Positions 1-11,230 of a DNA stretch of 64,000 nt are shown in pieces. Source of the DNA: Rallus limicola (Eukaryota; Chordata; Aves; Gruiformes; Rallidae); assembly GCA_022605955.1 (NCBI GenBank), contig JAKCOZ010000041.1:3894501-3958500 (forward strand), read 5' to 3'. The notes under the pieces are model-generated. The model was not told the DNA's origin and ran no database searches. It worked only from the letters and a program-made list of their open reading frames with translations. Each line of letters starts with the position of its first letter. Position 1 is the stretch's first letter. The position numbers and the translations under genes were made by a program.

Positions 1-1
1 C

Positions 2-244
2 ATAGGCTGTGACAAAGATCCAGAGATGTGTCACACGTTTGGATACTGTTTGGTTAATTCTGGACTGGCAGAGTTTTACTTCAAAGGAACAGGTTCCAGT
101 AAAGATACTTCCTGTGATGCTTTTCCCAGAGTCTCAGCAGAATGCAAATCTTTACAACCACATAAGGATATCATGTATGTGTATGTAGCCAAAGAAGACT
201 ACAGCAAAGTAGCAAAATCATGGCTAAAGGGCAGTCTGCTTTAG
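2..244 (+). CDS. Partial open frame upstream of an endogenous-retrovirus LTR, unrecognised product
   Basis: The frame is open from the window edge (first full codon at 2) to a TAG at 242-244, giving 80 residues; the first ATG is at 26. The protein has five cysteines in its first ~50 residues and a lysine-rich, tyrosine-rich C-terminal third ending in WLKGSLL. I see no membrane segment, zinc knuckle or catalytic motif. About 110 bp downstream lie a purine-rich tract and then an LTR-like sequence, so the position fits the last open frame of a retroviral internal region. That is inference from context: I do not recognise the protein as Gag, Pol or Env. It could also be a chance frame or a host-derived sequence. 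The true start is outside the window. Confidence 0.3.
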   Translation: MGCDKDPEMCHTFGYCLVNSGLAEFYFKGTGSSKDTSCDAFPRVSAECKSLQPHKDIMYVYVAKEDYSKVAKSWLKGSLL

Positions 245-344
245 AATGGAGGGGTAGGGGGAAGGTGTTACCCAGACCCCCATTTCCCCAGTCCCTGCCC
301 CTCCTGGTCTCCGACCAGGAGGGAAGAAGGGAGCAAACTTCTAA

Positions 345-386
345 CTAAAGCCTGCTGAGGAGGGAGTAGGGGAGGGGGGGGGGGGA
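345..386 (+). other. Candidate polypurine tract
   Basis: A purine-rich run (GAGGAGGGAGTAGGGGAGG followed by G) ends in 12 consecutive G at 374-385, just before the proposed LTR start. Retroviruses use such a tract to prime plus-strand synthesis directly upstream of the 3' LTR. The G12 run has probably expanded by slippage since insertion. Confidence 0.45.
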
Positions 387-389
387 CAG

Positions 390-654
390 TGGTTGCCTGG
401 TTGCATTTGTTTTTAAGATTGTTGGTTGCACTCCTGACACTGGTTCCTTTTCACGGTTTTCTCTTTAGTGTAGTGCAATAAATTAGATAACTTTCTCTCC
501 TGCACTCTGGGTTGAGTCTGTTCTGCCCGCGTCAGTAACGAGTTTGCCTCTTGAGCCGCCCAATTATGTTATTTCTCCCCTGTCCAACTAGGAAGGGGAG
601 TAACAGACTGATTTTGGTGAGTGTCTGGCCTTTGGCCAGGGCTCAACCACCACA
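390..654 (+). mobile_element. 3' LTR of an endogenous retrovirus (ERVL-like end)
   Basis: This ~265-bp segment begins TGGTTGCC after the purine-rich tract. It carries an AATAAA at 477-482 and ends in GGCTCAACCACCACA, which matches the usual CA end and the CCACCACA-type terminus of bird ERVL-class LTRs. A GCCTTTGGCC palindrome lies just before the end (628-637). The left LTR and 5' internal part are beyond the window, so LTR-LTR divergence and target-site duplication cannot be assessed. The start is less certain than the end. It could be another ERV class with a similar terminus. Confidence 0.55.
477..482 (+). promoter_or_regulatory. Polyadenylation signal within the LTR
   Basis: AATAAA sits about 90 bp into the proposed LTR and is followed by a T/C-rich stretch and GT-rich sequence, the usual arrangement at the R/U5 boundary. 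Activity is not shown by sequence alone. Confidence 0.45.
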
Positions 655-2087
655 CACCCAAAGCTCATTCAGTCAGTGTCAGCATTCTGAAGCTCAGTAG
701 TAATTCCCACTATGTTTTTAATTGAAAGAAACCCCAAGCAAGCACAATCTGGGAGTGTGAAGTGAAACGAATCTATTAATTTCCAGCCCAAGCAAACGGA
801 GTGGCCGCGTTATCCCGAAGGCAGCCTGCCGACTCGGGCAGGGGCGGAAGTAAATAAATCATATCTGACTGTGATAAATGATCAGTGCGGGATGTGTCGG
901 AGTGCAGACCTGATCAGCCATCATGCTGAAAGGCACTGAAGTGCCACGGGAGGGTTTGGGGGCCTGGAAATATGAAATGGGCTCTTGTTGTGTCAGAACT
1001 GGGCAAATGATTTGCCGTGGATTCATAGAGAAGCAGAGCACAGCCCACTTCACCTTTATGGACAGGCAAAAAGCAGGTAGTATTGTTCTGTAATGTACTT
1101 GCTGGCACTGTCCCATTTTCTTTACCCAGAACTGTAAATTCCAGTAATCTCTCCTGTGGTTGCCCATTAACAGCATGTCATGAATGGTTTAACTCAAGAC
1201 ACATTATGTATTTCATCCTCAAAGTCTGAATACTTCATGCCACCATTAACAAATACTCATCCTAAGAACCCTTTCAATCCAAAATAAAACATCATTACAA
1301 TAGCCTGTGTGCAGGAAAAGCTGGGCATGGGAATGGATCCCACTCCTTTTACATTCCCAACAAGATTGTGTCCAGTTCTGGATCTTCATCACACACTGAA
1401 CACCCATGACAGGTGCAGAGACATCTGACTCTCAATTCCATGCTGCAAGGCATGTGCAGAAGCATTTTTTTTCTTATTAAAAAGAGATTAACAGGAAAAA
1501 CTGTCAAACCAGAAAAACAGATCATCAATACAAACACTAAAAAAACCCAAGAGAGGTGACATTTCCCAAAATTCACACACCCATCAATAACAAAAGTAGA
1601 TTATAAACTGGATTTACCTAAGTAAATCACAGGACAGATTAACACAACAGCAGCTCTTGGACTGTGGCAGCCCTTGTCACCTGAGGGCAACATGCCATCA
1701 CAGCCTATGCCCACTAGTGTGTGTACCAGACACTAGGTTGTATCACCAGCTGAGGTGTGTAGAGTATCAGGAGCTATGCATCAGAGCACTTGGCATGGGA
1801 GCCAAATGGTCCTGAGTTTCTGGTGGGACTACACCGCCCAGTCTTTGGTCTAAGATTTACCAAATGCAGTAGGCAGAGACTAATGCCATGGGACTGGGAC
1901 TGCTGAGTGGGTAACTCCAGTAGCAGACCTCAGTTAACATTTGCAATCTCTTCTCAGTCCCAGTCTTTCTTTAGGACTACTGATTCTCCTTCTCAGTACC
2001 TCTAACCTGACCTGTGAGACAAGACTAATGCCACAGGACAATATTTCTAAGGCTGCACGGAGGACATATCTAGCAGTAACCTTCATT
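655..2087. other. Single-copy DNA, no gene seen
   Basis: Only short frames without protein-like features occur here. The one feature worth noting is a CpG-dense patch at 767-845 (8 CpG in about 80 bp), containing a CCTGCC/GGGCAGG inverted pair around 825-842. The remainder is CpG-poor and AT-rich. Confidence 0.6.
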
Positions 2088-2258
2088 GCATGGTGAGGGT
2101 GACAGAGCCCTGGGACAGGCTGTCCAAGGGAATATGGAGTTTCCTTCTCTGGAGATATTCAAGACCAAGCTAGACACGGGCCTGTGTGACCTGCTTTGGC
2201 AGAGGGGTTGGACTCGATCTCTGGAGGTCCCTTCCAACATCCACAATTCTGTGAATCT
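2088..2258 (+). mobile_element. CR1 LINE 3' fragment
   Basis: A 5'-truncated CR1 tail. It runs from GGTGAGGGTGACAGAGCCCTGG, through CTGGAGATATTCAAGACCA, to GGTTGGACTCGATCTCTGGAGG, and ends CCCTTCCAACATCCACAATTCTGTGAAT. It is noncoding remnant of the 3' UTR and the end of ORF2, with no replication function left. The short open frame across it (2086-2436) runs out of the element into unrelated DNA and is not a gene. Confidence 0.9.
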
Positions 2259-3344
2259 GACCTTGGCAAAGTCACCCTCCTCTTCTTCCCTGAACCCTAA
2301 GTGGAAGCTCTGTCTAATGGCAATCCAGATACAAGCCTACACAGGTACTAAGTGTACCCCTCCCATGGTGTTTACATTGATCCTCTTCAGAACATCAGTT
2401 CCGAGTAACATCACACATTCTGGAAAAAGAAAATAAAGAAACTAGATCCTCTAACACAGAGGGTCAAAATAGTTATGGTTAGCAGGGGTTTTTCACTTGT
2501 AGTTATACAGTTAGGTATTGTCCAAGGCTAAGACTGGACAGAGAATACGTCTAGGAGTAACTCATATTTGACCATCCAAAACATCTCTGAGCCCCATTCT
2601 CTCTACAGGGCTCCCATGTCCTTAACCCTAACTATAGGCTAACCTGAAAGCACACAGCACTCCAGTGCTCTCAGTGAAGGAACACACATGCAGCACTTGT
2701 GCATGCAGCCACTTGTTGGATACCCTCTTCCTGTATGGCTCAGTTTTCTCCTCAAGCACAGCTTCTTACAAGATCTAGGCTGAGACAACAGCCATGGGAC
2801 CCCCCCAGTCTCTGAACTTAATTGTTTCATAGAATGGTCTGTGCACTCCTACTTTGCTGCAGCAGCATCTTCTGCTCCCTGTTGTTGGTATGTATCTGAG
2901 ATTTATTGTTCTCAGAAGCCTCACTCCAACCTTGTCCCCAAGCACCACCTCAGCCCCAGGCCAGCAACTCCACCTGTTTAATCAGTGCTGAGAGCACAGT
3001 TCCACTAACAGCTGTCAGATTACCTTGGCAGCCCTTCCAAGCCCCACTGCTACTGCGTGTCCTGGATGGCTGTTTTTCAGTACATTCCTCCAGCAGATGC
3101 TGTGGTTCTTTATATGTGATGGGGATCTCAGAAAGGAGGCACCAAGTCTCTTGGGGTGAGTTCGGGCAAGGTACTGGCACATACAGAGTGGCTGGCTGCC
3201 TCTGGCATCATGGCCAAGTGCAGCAAACAAGTAATTAACATGGACTTGGAGGTGTCTCTCAGTAAAATTCTAAAAGGTAGCACCTCCTTGGGGCCCTGGA
3301 AGAACCAACTCTTTGAATACATCCATCATATCTACAACAAAAGC
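2259..3344. other. Single-copy DNA, no gene seen
   Basis: Frames of 60-110 codons overlap one another on both strands around 2906-3238, and none shows a recognisable domain. I see no repeats or RNA genes. Confidence 0.5.
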
Positions 3345-4096
3345 AAGTGTAAAGTCTTGCACCTGGGAAGGAACAACCGTTTGTATCAATACAGGCTGGG
3401 GGTGACCTGCTGGAGAGGAGCTCTGTGGAGAAGGACCTGGGGGTCCTGGTGGATGACAGGGTGGCCATGAGCCATCAGTGTGCCCTGGGGGCTGAGAGAG
3501 ACAATGGGATCCTGGGGGCATCAGGAGGAGTGTGGCCAGCAGGTCACAGGAGGGGATCCTCCCCCTCTGCTCTGTCCTGCTCAGGCCCCACCTGGAGTCT
3601 TGTGTCCAGTGCTGGGCTCCTTGGTATAAAAAGGACAGGGATCTCCTGGAGAGAGCCCAAAGAAGGGTTATGAAGATGATGAAGAGCTGGGAGCATCTCC
3701 CCTGTGAGGAAAGGCTGAGGGAGCTGGGGCTGTTCAGCCTGGAGAGAAGAAGACTAAGGGGGGACCTTCTTCATGTTGATCAAGATCTGAAGGATGGGAT
3801 GCAGGGGAAACAGGCAGCCCCTTCTCAGTGTCTGTGGGGACAGGACAAGGGGCAATGGCTGCAAGTTGGAGCCTAGGAAGTTCCCCCCCAAGCTGGGGCA
3901 GAACTTTTCCCCAGTGAGGGTGAGGGAGCCCTGGGCCAGGCTGCCCAGGGGGGTGTGGAGTCTCCATCTCTGGAGAGATTCCAGCCCCGTCTGGACGCCG
4001 CCCTGTGCAATATGAGCTGGGGAGCTGCTTTGGCAGGGGGTTGGACCCCAGGAGCTCTCAGCTCCCTTCCAACCCCTACAATTCTATGATTCTATA
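3345..4096 (+). mobile_element. CR1 LINE fragment, left arm of inverted pair
   Basis: A 5'-truncated CR1 starting in the coding end of ORF2 (AAGTGTAAAGTCTTGCACCTGGG) and passing through the block that encodes [22 protein letters not shown] sequence. It ends in two 8-bp tail units (ATTCTATG ATTCTATA). Frames at 3425-3673, 3532-3876 and 3794-4015 are remnants of ORF2 or UTR, broken by stops and shifts, so no reverse-transcriptase core is present. Positions 3518-4090 match the reverse complement of 6166-6739 with about five differences. This is far closer than its match to the other CR1 copies in the window. Confidence 0.95.
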
Positions 4097-5447
4097 TCTT
4101 ACATCAAGAATGTAAGATGTTGCGGGTTCACTTTTAATGAGATGAAAATATGCAGAAAGTCTGCTAAAATTTCCCCTTCAACCAACCTTTTTTACGGTAC
4201 CAGACAAAAAACTACAAACACCCACAGATGTGTCAGGTTATCTTCTCAGTTAATAATGCTTTAGACTAAACTTTCCTTAAAGTTTATCAAACTCACTGTT
4301 TTCATTCAATTGTAATTTTTTTCTCTTCACTTTGATATTATTAGAAAAATGAGAAAGTTAGGGCCAGAAAATGAATTAAACTCGTAGTTATGTGGATTCT
4401 TCCTTGCATTCTGTGATTAGATAAAGCAGTAAGTTATCATAACTCTTTTTAAAAATAAATAAATAAGCATGACTAAGAGGAAAAGGTAAAACATTGGATT
4501 TTTATGTTAGGTATGTGGTGCCTGGAGCTGTATAACTGGTCAAATCAGGTAATGTGAACACATTACCAATTTGACAAGACATGGCATAAGCAAAGGTGTG
4601 AATCCATGTGTCTTAGGTGCCACCACTGATACTGAGCTTGGTTTATATTCTACACATCCCTTAAAATCCAAATTATTTTGACCTGAAATGTATAAGAGAA
4701 GACACCATGCTGAACCTCTCCTTCTAAGTTAACATGAAAGAGGGTATTTAATCTTTTTGGGAACAGGGCAGATGGTCAAACCCCATCTGAATATTTTTTT
4801 CCAGTATTCCTCACTTGGGCAAAAACTTGGAAACACTGCAACAAGTATTTTTGCCCCTCTCATGTGACTAAACCTAAAGTCTCATTTACTCTTGATGCTG
4901 GCTACAACTATCATTTTCACCCTCTAGTGAAAATGGGAGAACCTCAGATTTCATTCTTGGAGAAACAAAGAAGTTTCTAAGCTGTCATATCAAGTACAGA
5001 ACCATGTTAACATGATCAATGGCAAAAAAACTAATGAGAAGAGTCATTATTTAAAAGAAAATTGTGACTGATGAAGAATATTAATATTAAATTTATATTA
5101 AATATTGGTTAAGAGCACTGGGATGAATCCTCAAATGCAATATCCAATATTCAACCAGTCCCAACAGAATACTAAAAATTGCATAGAAGGCATAAAACGC
5201 CCCAGACTGGGTGGTGGTAGGAGCAAAGCTGTCACCACGGTTGCAGGTTCCTGCAGGAACAAGGGATTTGGTAGGCAACATTTCCAAATGCCAATTGCAT
5301 CCCTTTTCTGGGGAAAAACAGAAAAATAACTGCAAGAGGTGTTCTTTGCATCCCACATACAGGGGTGTTTAAACTTTAGCTCAGGATCAACACACAGCAC
5401 ACAGATATCTTAGTAGCACAAGGTGTAATAAAACATCTGGCTACTGC
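4097..5447. other. Single-copy AT-rich DNA, spacer of the inverted CR1 pair
   Basis: No gene or recognisable repeat. Frames at 5093-5400 overlap on both strands and look like chance. Confidence 0.6.
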
Positions 5448-5903
5448 AGCCAGAGGAAGCCACAAAAATGATCAAAGGGCTGGAGCACCTCTCCTGTGAA
5501 GCCAGGCTGAGAGAGTTGGGCTGGTTAAGCCTGAAGATGAGAAGGCTCTGGGGGGGGATCTTATAGCAGCCTTCCAGTCCCTAAAAGGTGCCTGTAAGAA
5601 AGCTGGGGAAGAACTGTTCACAAGCACATGGAGCAATAGGACAAGGGGTGATGGTTTTAAACTAGAAAAGGGGAGATTGAGGTTGGATATTGGGAAAAGA
5701 TTATTCAATATGAGGGTGGTGAATCACTGGTACAGGTTGCCCAGAGAGGTAGTGGAGGACCCCATCCCTGGAGATATTCAAGGTCAGGCTCGATAGGGCT
5801 CAGCAACCTGACCTAGTAAAGATGTCCCTGCTCATTGCAGGGGGCTGGACTAGATGACCTATAAAGGTCCCTTCCAACCCAAAACATTCTGTGATTCTAT
5901 GAT
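5448..5903 (+). mobile_element. CR1 LINE fragment
   Basis: It starts near CAGAGGAAGCCACAAAAATGATC, continues through GGGCTGGAGCACCTCTCCTGTGAAG and CTTATAGCAGCCTTCCAGTC, and finishes with GGTCCCTTCCAACCC and ATTCTGTGATTCTATGAT. These segments are the familiar last ~450 bp of avian CR1. It belongs to a different subfamily from the copies on either side at 3345 and 6166, and it sits in the spacer of that inverted pair. Confidence 0.95.
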
Positions 5904-6165
5904 CATCTGTCTGACCCTAATTTGTCTTTTGCTACAGCCAGTGCTTAGTGTTCCAGAGAGGGGAAAAAAAATAAACCCAAGAACTGCAAGAGGTACAATA
6001 GTTTATTACTCATTTGTGTATGTTGTAAACCTCCAAAACTTAATACAATGTAACATGGTGCAGACAGATGGAATTTGAGTTTCTATTTAAACCCCACTGC
6101 TGACACCAACATGCTGAGTGCCTCCTCCTAAAAGCAAGTATTTTGTGTTATATACTCCTTTCTAT
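5904..6165. other. Short single-copy stretch between CR1 copies
   Basis: Nothing recognisable; AT-rich with an A8 run near 5967. Confidence 0.5.
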
Positions 6166-6743
6166 ATCATAGAATCCCAGGGGTTGGAAGGGAGCTGGAG
6201 AGCTCCTGGGGTCCAACCCCCTGCCAAAGCAGCTCCCCAGCTCATATTGCACAGGGCGGCGTCCAGACGGGGCTGGAATCTCTCCAGAGATGGAGACTCC
6301 ACACCCCCCTGGGCAGCCTGGCCCAGGGCTCCCTCACCCTCACTGGGGAAAAGTTCTGCCCCAGCTTGGGGGGGAACTTCCTAGGCTCCAACTTGCAGCC
6401 ATTGCCCCTTGTCCTGTCCCCACAGACACTGAGAAGGGGCTGCCTGTTTCCCCTGCATCCCATCCTTCAGATCTTGATCAACATGAAGAAGGTCCCCCCT
6501 TAGTCTTCTTCTCTCCAGGCTGAACAGCCCCAGCTCCCTCAGCCTTTCCTCACAGGGGAGATGCTCCCAGCTCTTCATCATCTTCATAACCCTTCTTTGG
6601 GCTCTCTCCAGGAGATCCCTGTCCTTTTTATACCAAGGAGCCCAGCACTGGACACAAGACTCCAGGTGGGGCCTGAGCAGGGCAGAGCAGAGGGGGAGGA
6701 TCCCCTCCTGTGACCTGCTGGCCACACTCCTCCTGATGCACCC
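6166..6743 (-). mobile_element. CR1 LINE fragment, right arm of inverted pair
   Basis: Read on the minus strand, this is a CR1 truncated near the GCATCAGGAGGAGTGTGGCC point of ORF2 and ending in a single tail unit (ATTCTATGAT). It lacks the extra tail unit of the left arm. Over 574 bp it differs from 3518-4090 by one substitution near the ORF2 end, a one-base indel (CTCTCAG / CTCTCCAG) and three bases just before the tail. The longest minus frame (6381-6755) is a decayed end of ORF2, not a functional gene. Confidence 0.95.
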
Positions 6744-9344
6744 TAGCTTGCCCATATGCTTGCCAAAAGGATGGCAAGATGAAACACTACTGCTCTTTGC
6801 TGAGACAATGACAAGGTGAAATGCTGGCTTCTAATTGTGTTTTTCTGTTGCATCAAACTGACAATGAGAAGAATGAGAAAGTGACAACAATTAAACAATT
6901 TACTAGTAATTAAGAAAATGTGTTCAATTACAATTTTGAACAACATCCAGTGTGCACGAGACAGATCTCAGTGACTGAAAGGAAGCCCTAAAATCACAGC
7001 ACCAATCACCCCCTGACAATTCACCCTGCTCTGAACCTTTTTGGGTTCACAGGCCACTAACTAATATTCAGCTAAGAAGCTTAAGCAATATAGATTAATG
7101 TTTCATGCTCTAGGGAACAAGCTCATCATCAACTGTGTTGAGAAACTCTTTCTTTCCCCCTAGGGACAGAATTATATAATCAGTTAAGCACATTACTGTC
7201 TCAAGGATCTTCTAAGCTCATGGTACAGGCAACCAGCAATAGCTTCTACTGGGGTAGGTGGAGAAGTGCCCTTTGGTACAATACCCATTACCCACTAGTA
7301 TGGCACAAAATAAACATAGGAGCAGCATTCCAACCACGCTACTCTTGCTCTGCTTAATTTCATCCATTAAAAAGTAGCACCTATTTTCTCCATGTGCTCC
7401 TTGACAGTTGTCAAATGACCATGAAACAGCCCGTGCTTGCAATCACACAGCCCAGCGCTCCTCTGAGCCACCAAGCAAGCCAAGAGCAAAAGCATAGTTC
7501 AGGACCCCTACCAGCACCCTCCCTTTGTCACACAGGGATGGAAAACAGAATTAGGTCCCAAAGCTACATTCATTATTCCAGGCAGATCTTACAGGAGCCA
7601 CAGCTACTGCAGCCAATTCTTGTTGCAACTTAAACTGAACGTGCAGCCATGTGATGAGAGATATAATGAGATTTTTTAACAGAGGGCTGCATCTGAGTGT
7701 TTGACCAAAAAGAGATTCAGCTGGGGTACAATGAACTGTTATTTATTTCCATTTGGGTTTAGCAAAGGTTGTCCTACACAACTGTGAAACAATTTTACAC
7801 TTTTTAAATGTATTAGCTTTGAACTGAAACAGTAAATAAACTATTTATTTGGATTATTTATTTTTTTTTAGTCTCTCAAAATGGATTAACAAGGTTGTGT
7901 AGAGTATGCCACCACAGAGAACAATTTTTAGATGGCAGGCTAATGGGATTGCAAAGGGTTATTTTGCTGGAGAGGAAATTTTGAGATGCTTTCTCTCTAA
8001 TGAAGGTTTTGTTCCTCACTTAGAAAGTGGTTTTTGCCTTTCCTTTTCATTGCTTTTTTTTCCCCTTCTTCTTTTAAAGAAGTCAGGGAAAAGTGAATTG
8101 CCTTGGAGAACCACATTGTCATTGGACTAAATTAAACCTTAAAAGATCAAAGCTTTCAAAATCATGCTGAGATCAAACTGGGATCTTTGGAAGACTAAGA
8201 AGGAAGGAAGACTGCTGATCTTTATGGTTTATCTGCAAACATGTTGCTCTTCAGCTGCTGAAAATACACAGGAGGAGTATACAGTGTAAAAAACCAATCT
8301 TCAGTGATAGCATAGCAGCTCTTAGAGAAATCGATCTTTCCTGAGAACAGGTGATATTCAACTCTGTTCCAAGAGTCCACAGGTCTTGTCCTGGCCATGT
8401 AGGCTATTCATTTAATTCCCTAATGGCTCAACAGTTGTGCTATAAATTTTACCCCATTTCATCTTGTAAATCTTTTCCCTCCACCAAAGATTACCAAGAA
8501 TAAAAGGATGTTAAGATAAATGATAATTAATGTATATATAGATATAGGTAGATTCCATAGCAGTGGAGAAAACTGTTATTAAACCAAAAACCTGTTATCT
8601 TCAGGTACTGAAAATCTCCAGTGACTAAAATGGCCTTTAATGGTGCAAGTGGCCTAAAATTACTTTTCTGAGATTTGGTAACTGCCTACCTGTGTTCCAA
8701 ATAGTAGTACATCTCCCAGCCAGATAAGATAATGCCTGATCTTCCTGACCAGGTGTACTTCTGGTGAGCTTTTAATTCAGTGACTCTATTGCTAGTTTTG
8801 TAATGAAGAGCTATGTTTTACTATGAGAGAGATTTAGTTGTGAAAGAACAGAAGCTGCCTGTCTGAACAGATGAAACAACAAAGCTTCTAACAATTCATT
8901 TATTATTATCACACCTGGAAACCCATGCCCCAACACTGGGGAAGGATGTATCCTTGGGCAGGCACAGGAGATTGGGAAACCTTTCATGCCTCTCCCTTCC
9001 AGCCATTCTTATCAGTGCCTACCCAGAGCACATGCTGTATTGAACTGCATCTTGACCTGACGGACTCATCTTTGTGCATCTGCCTGCAGCCAGACCTCAG
9101 CTCATACTGTTGAGCCACTCATCACACATCAGATGAGGTCCCTCCAGGCTCCAGTCCTCCTTAGCACTGTCCCGCCCATCATATTTCTGGTAACTGATGC
9201 TGGGTACTGCATCCATCCCAGCATGCACTCCATCACAGCAGCCCTTCTCACCACACAAGTTTGAGTGACCTTCAGAAATCTCAGGATGCAAGTTTGGAGT
9301 GACAGCCCTGTCACCATCAGGTTAAACACCTACAGGTATATGGA

Positions 9345-9660
9345 TGGGCCCTACCCTGGCCACCAGCTGCTCTACTGGCTGCAGGCTGGGGCTGTGGGCA
9401 GGGGCTGGGCCTGCCCCTCCTGGGCCAGACAGTGACAGAGAAGTAGAGGCATTGGGCAGTAGGAGCAGCAGCAGACCTGGAACTTAAACTCCCTCAGGTC
9501 CCATCGAAGCACAGGGTGGGGGGCAGCAGGCACCAGGCTGCTGCCAGGAGGAGGCCAGGAACAGGCATTCCCTGCCCTTCCTTTACTGGGCCCAGGGGAA
9601 TCCTGGCCCCAGTCTCACTGCACATGGTCCCACCAGGTGGGGACATTCCAGAGAGGCAAT
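9345..9660. other. GC-rich, CpG-poor patch of unknown nature
   Basis: About 315 bp rich in G and C (GCTGGGGCTGTGGGCAGGGG, CCAGGAGGAGGCCAGGAAC) in an AT-rich neighbourhood, with almost no CpG. It has no CR1 hallmark and no open frame I would support. It may be a decayed insertion or an old CpG-rich element that has lost its CpGs by deamination. Confidence 0.35.
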
Positions 9661-9953
9661 GATCATCCATTTGGTTTCATCCCATGGGAACTGCTTTGGC
9701 TTTATATTCTGTTCTCATTGGTGCCAGAGGAGAGCACTGACAGAGTGTGAGAAAGCTAGTCTTGCCTACAGGAAGAGGTGATTTCACCTACAACAGTTCC
9801 TTCCATGCTTGACAGGCTAAGTAGAACTGCTACATCCAATTTAAGGTAGGACCCATGGTAATTAAACCTTCCCTACAAAGCTCATTGCCTCCCAGCAAGA
9901 TACTAAGGATACCACCTTGACATGCAAACTCAGAAGAGAGACAAACAGAAAAT

Positions 9954-9983
9954 CCCCAAAAACCCCCAAAACCCCCAACCACC
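9954..9983 (-). repeat. G/T-rich low-complexity tract (G-quadruplex-prone on minus strand)
   Basis: The plus strand reads runs of C4-C5 separated by A4-A5, so the minus strand has GGGGG-TTTT-GGGGG-TTTTT-GGGG with shorter G runs before it. That gives three long G-tracts plus a GG pair, borderline for an intramolecular quadruplex. Confidence 0.5.
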
Positions 9984-11104
9984 TAACATTTATTACTACT
10001 TGGAATGGTGAGCAGCAAGAGTCATCACTGATCACCATTGCTGCCGTTTGTGTGGCCTCATAGTTTCCCATCTATTTCTGAGAAAATTGGTTCAAAACCT
10101 GCTCCAAATGTAAAGGCACAAGATGTAGATATAGACAGAAGAGCCAACTAGATGAGATTTCAATACTATGCAGATGCACAGATAGAATAAAGCCAATTTT
10201 TTCATCTGTCTGCCTTCACTATATCCATAAGCTTTTTTTCCTCAAGACCTCTATTCATAGTATTTGTTTTCCAGTGTGAATATTTAAATGTCATTTTCTC
10301 TGCGATTTCCTTTAATGAAATGATGACTGCAAACATTTCTGCACTAAGTTAATTCTTTAAAATATTGAAGAGAAAGAAATGCAAAGTAAAATACATTCAT
10401 TAAAGTCCTCAACTTTTGATTGTCTAGGACTCACAATCAATTTAAAGCCTTTACAAATAATTATTTAGATTTTAGGATAACAAAGATCAATCTGGCAATT
10501 TGTACTGGGATAAAAGATTATCTTCATCAAATTATTTTAGCAATATCCTCAGTGGATTTCAAGTACCATGAAATTCAATACAGTGTATAGAACAATAACG
10601 TTTTACAACACGTAGCATATGCTCTGAAAGAAATTCAGAGTTCTAGCAGTGTCAATAAAGAATTAAAAATATATGTGGTATTTTAAAGAGCAATTCACTT
10701 GCCCAGGTTAAAAGCAGGGCACAGCACACAAATTATTTGACATACAAAACACAATAGATGGAAAGAGAAAAAGGCAAGCTTAGGCTGGGATTTTCTCACC
10801 TGCACCTAAGCTTTGGTACAGGTAGCAAGACAACAGGAACAAATAAAAACAACCTAGAAAGCTGGTAAGAAAAATGTGGCACGTGCTTTTGTATGCATTT
10901 GCACACAGCAGCTCTATTTTTAATGGCAAAGAAAACTTAGTTTACAATCCCCAATGTTGATTTATCAAACTGGAAAAGTAGAAGAGAGCATTCCATTCAT
11001 TCTGATTTTCAAGAAGGATTTTCTTTGCTTCAAAATCTACACCTCATTCAACATATTCATCAAAGTCCTGAAGTACCCAACAGATCATGTTACCCTGTTT
11101 AGGC

Positions 11105-11230
11105 TTTTTTTTTTTTTTTTACAAATTGGCTGATTTTTTCCAACAAAATGTGTAAGAGTATTCTCTGCTGCAGCACCAATTGCATACACAAAGAACTCAA
11201 CTTTGTAGGCAAAAAAAAAAAAAAAAAAAA
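11105..11230. repeat. T16 and A20 homopolymers 90 bp apart
   Basis: T16 at 11105-11120 and A20 at 11211-11230 flank 90 bp of mixed sequence. As complementary homopolymers they could pair as a stem. The A20 could also be the tail of a retrosequence, but no source RNA is recognisable. Confidence 0.6.
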
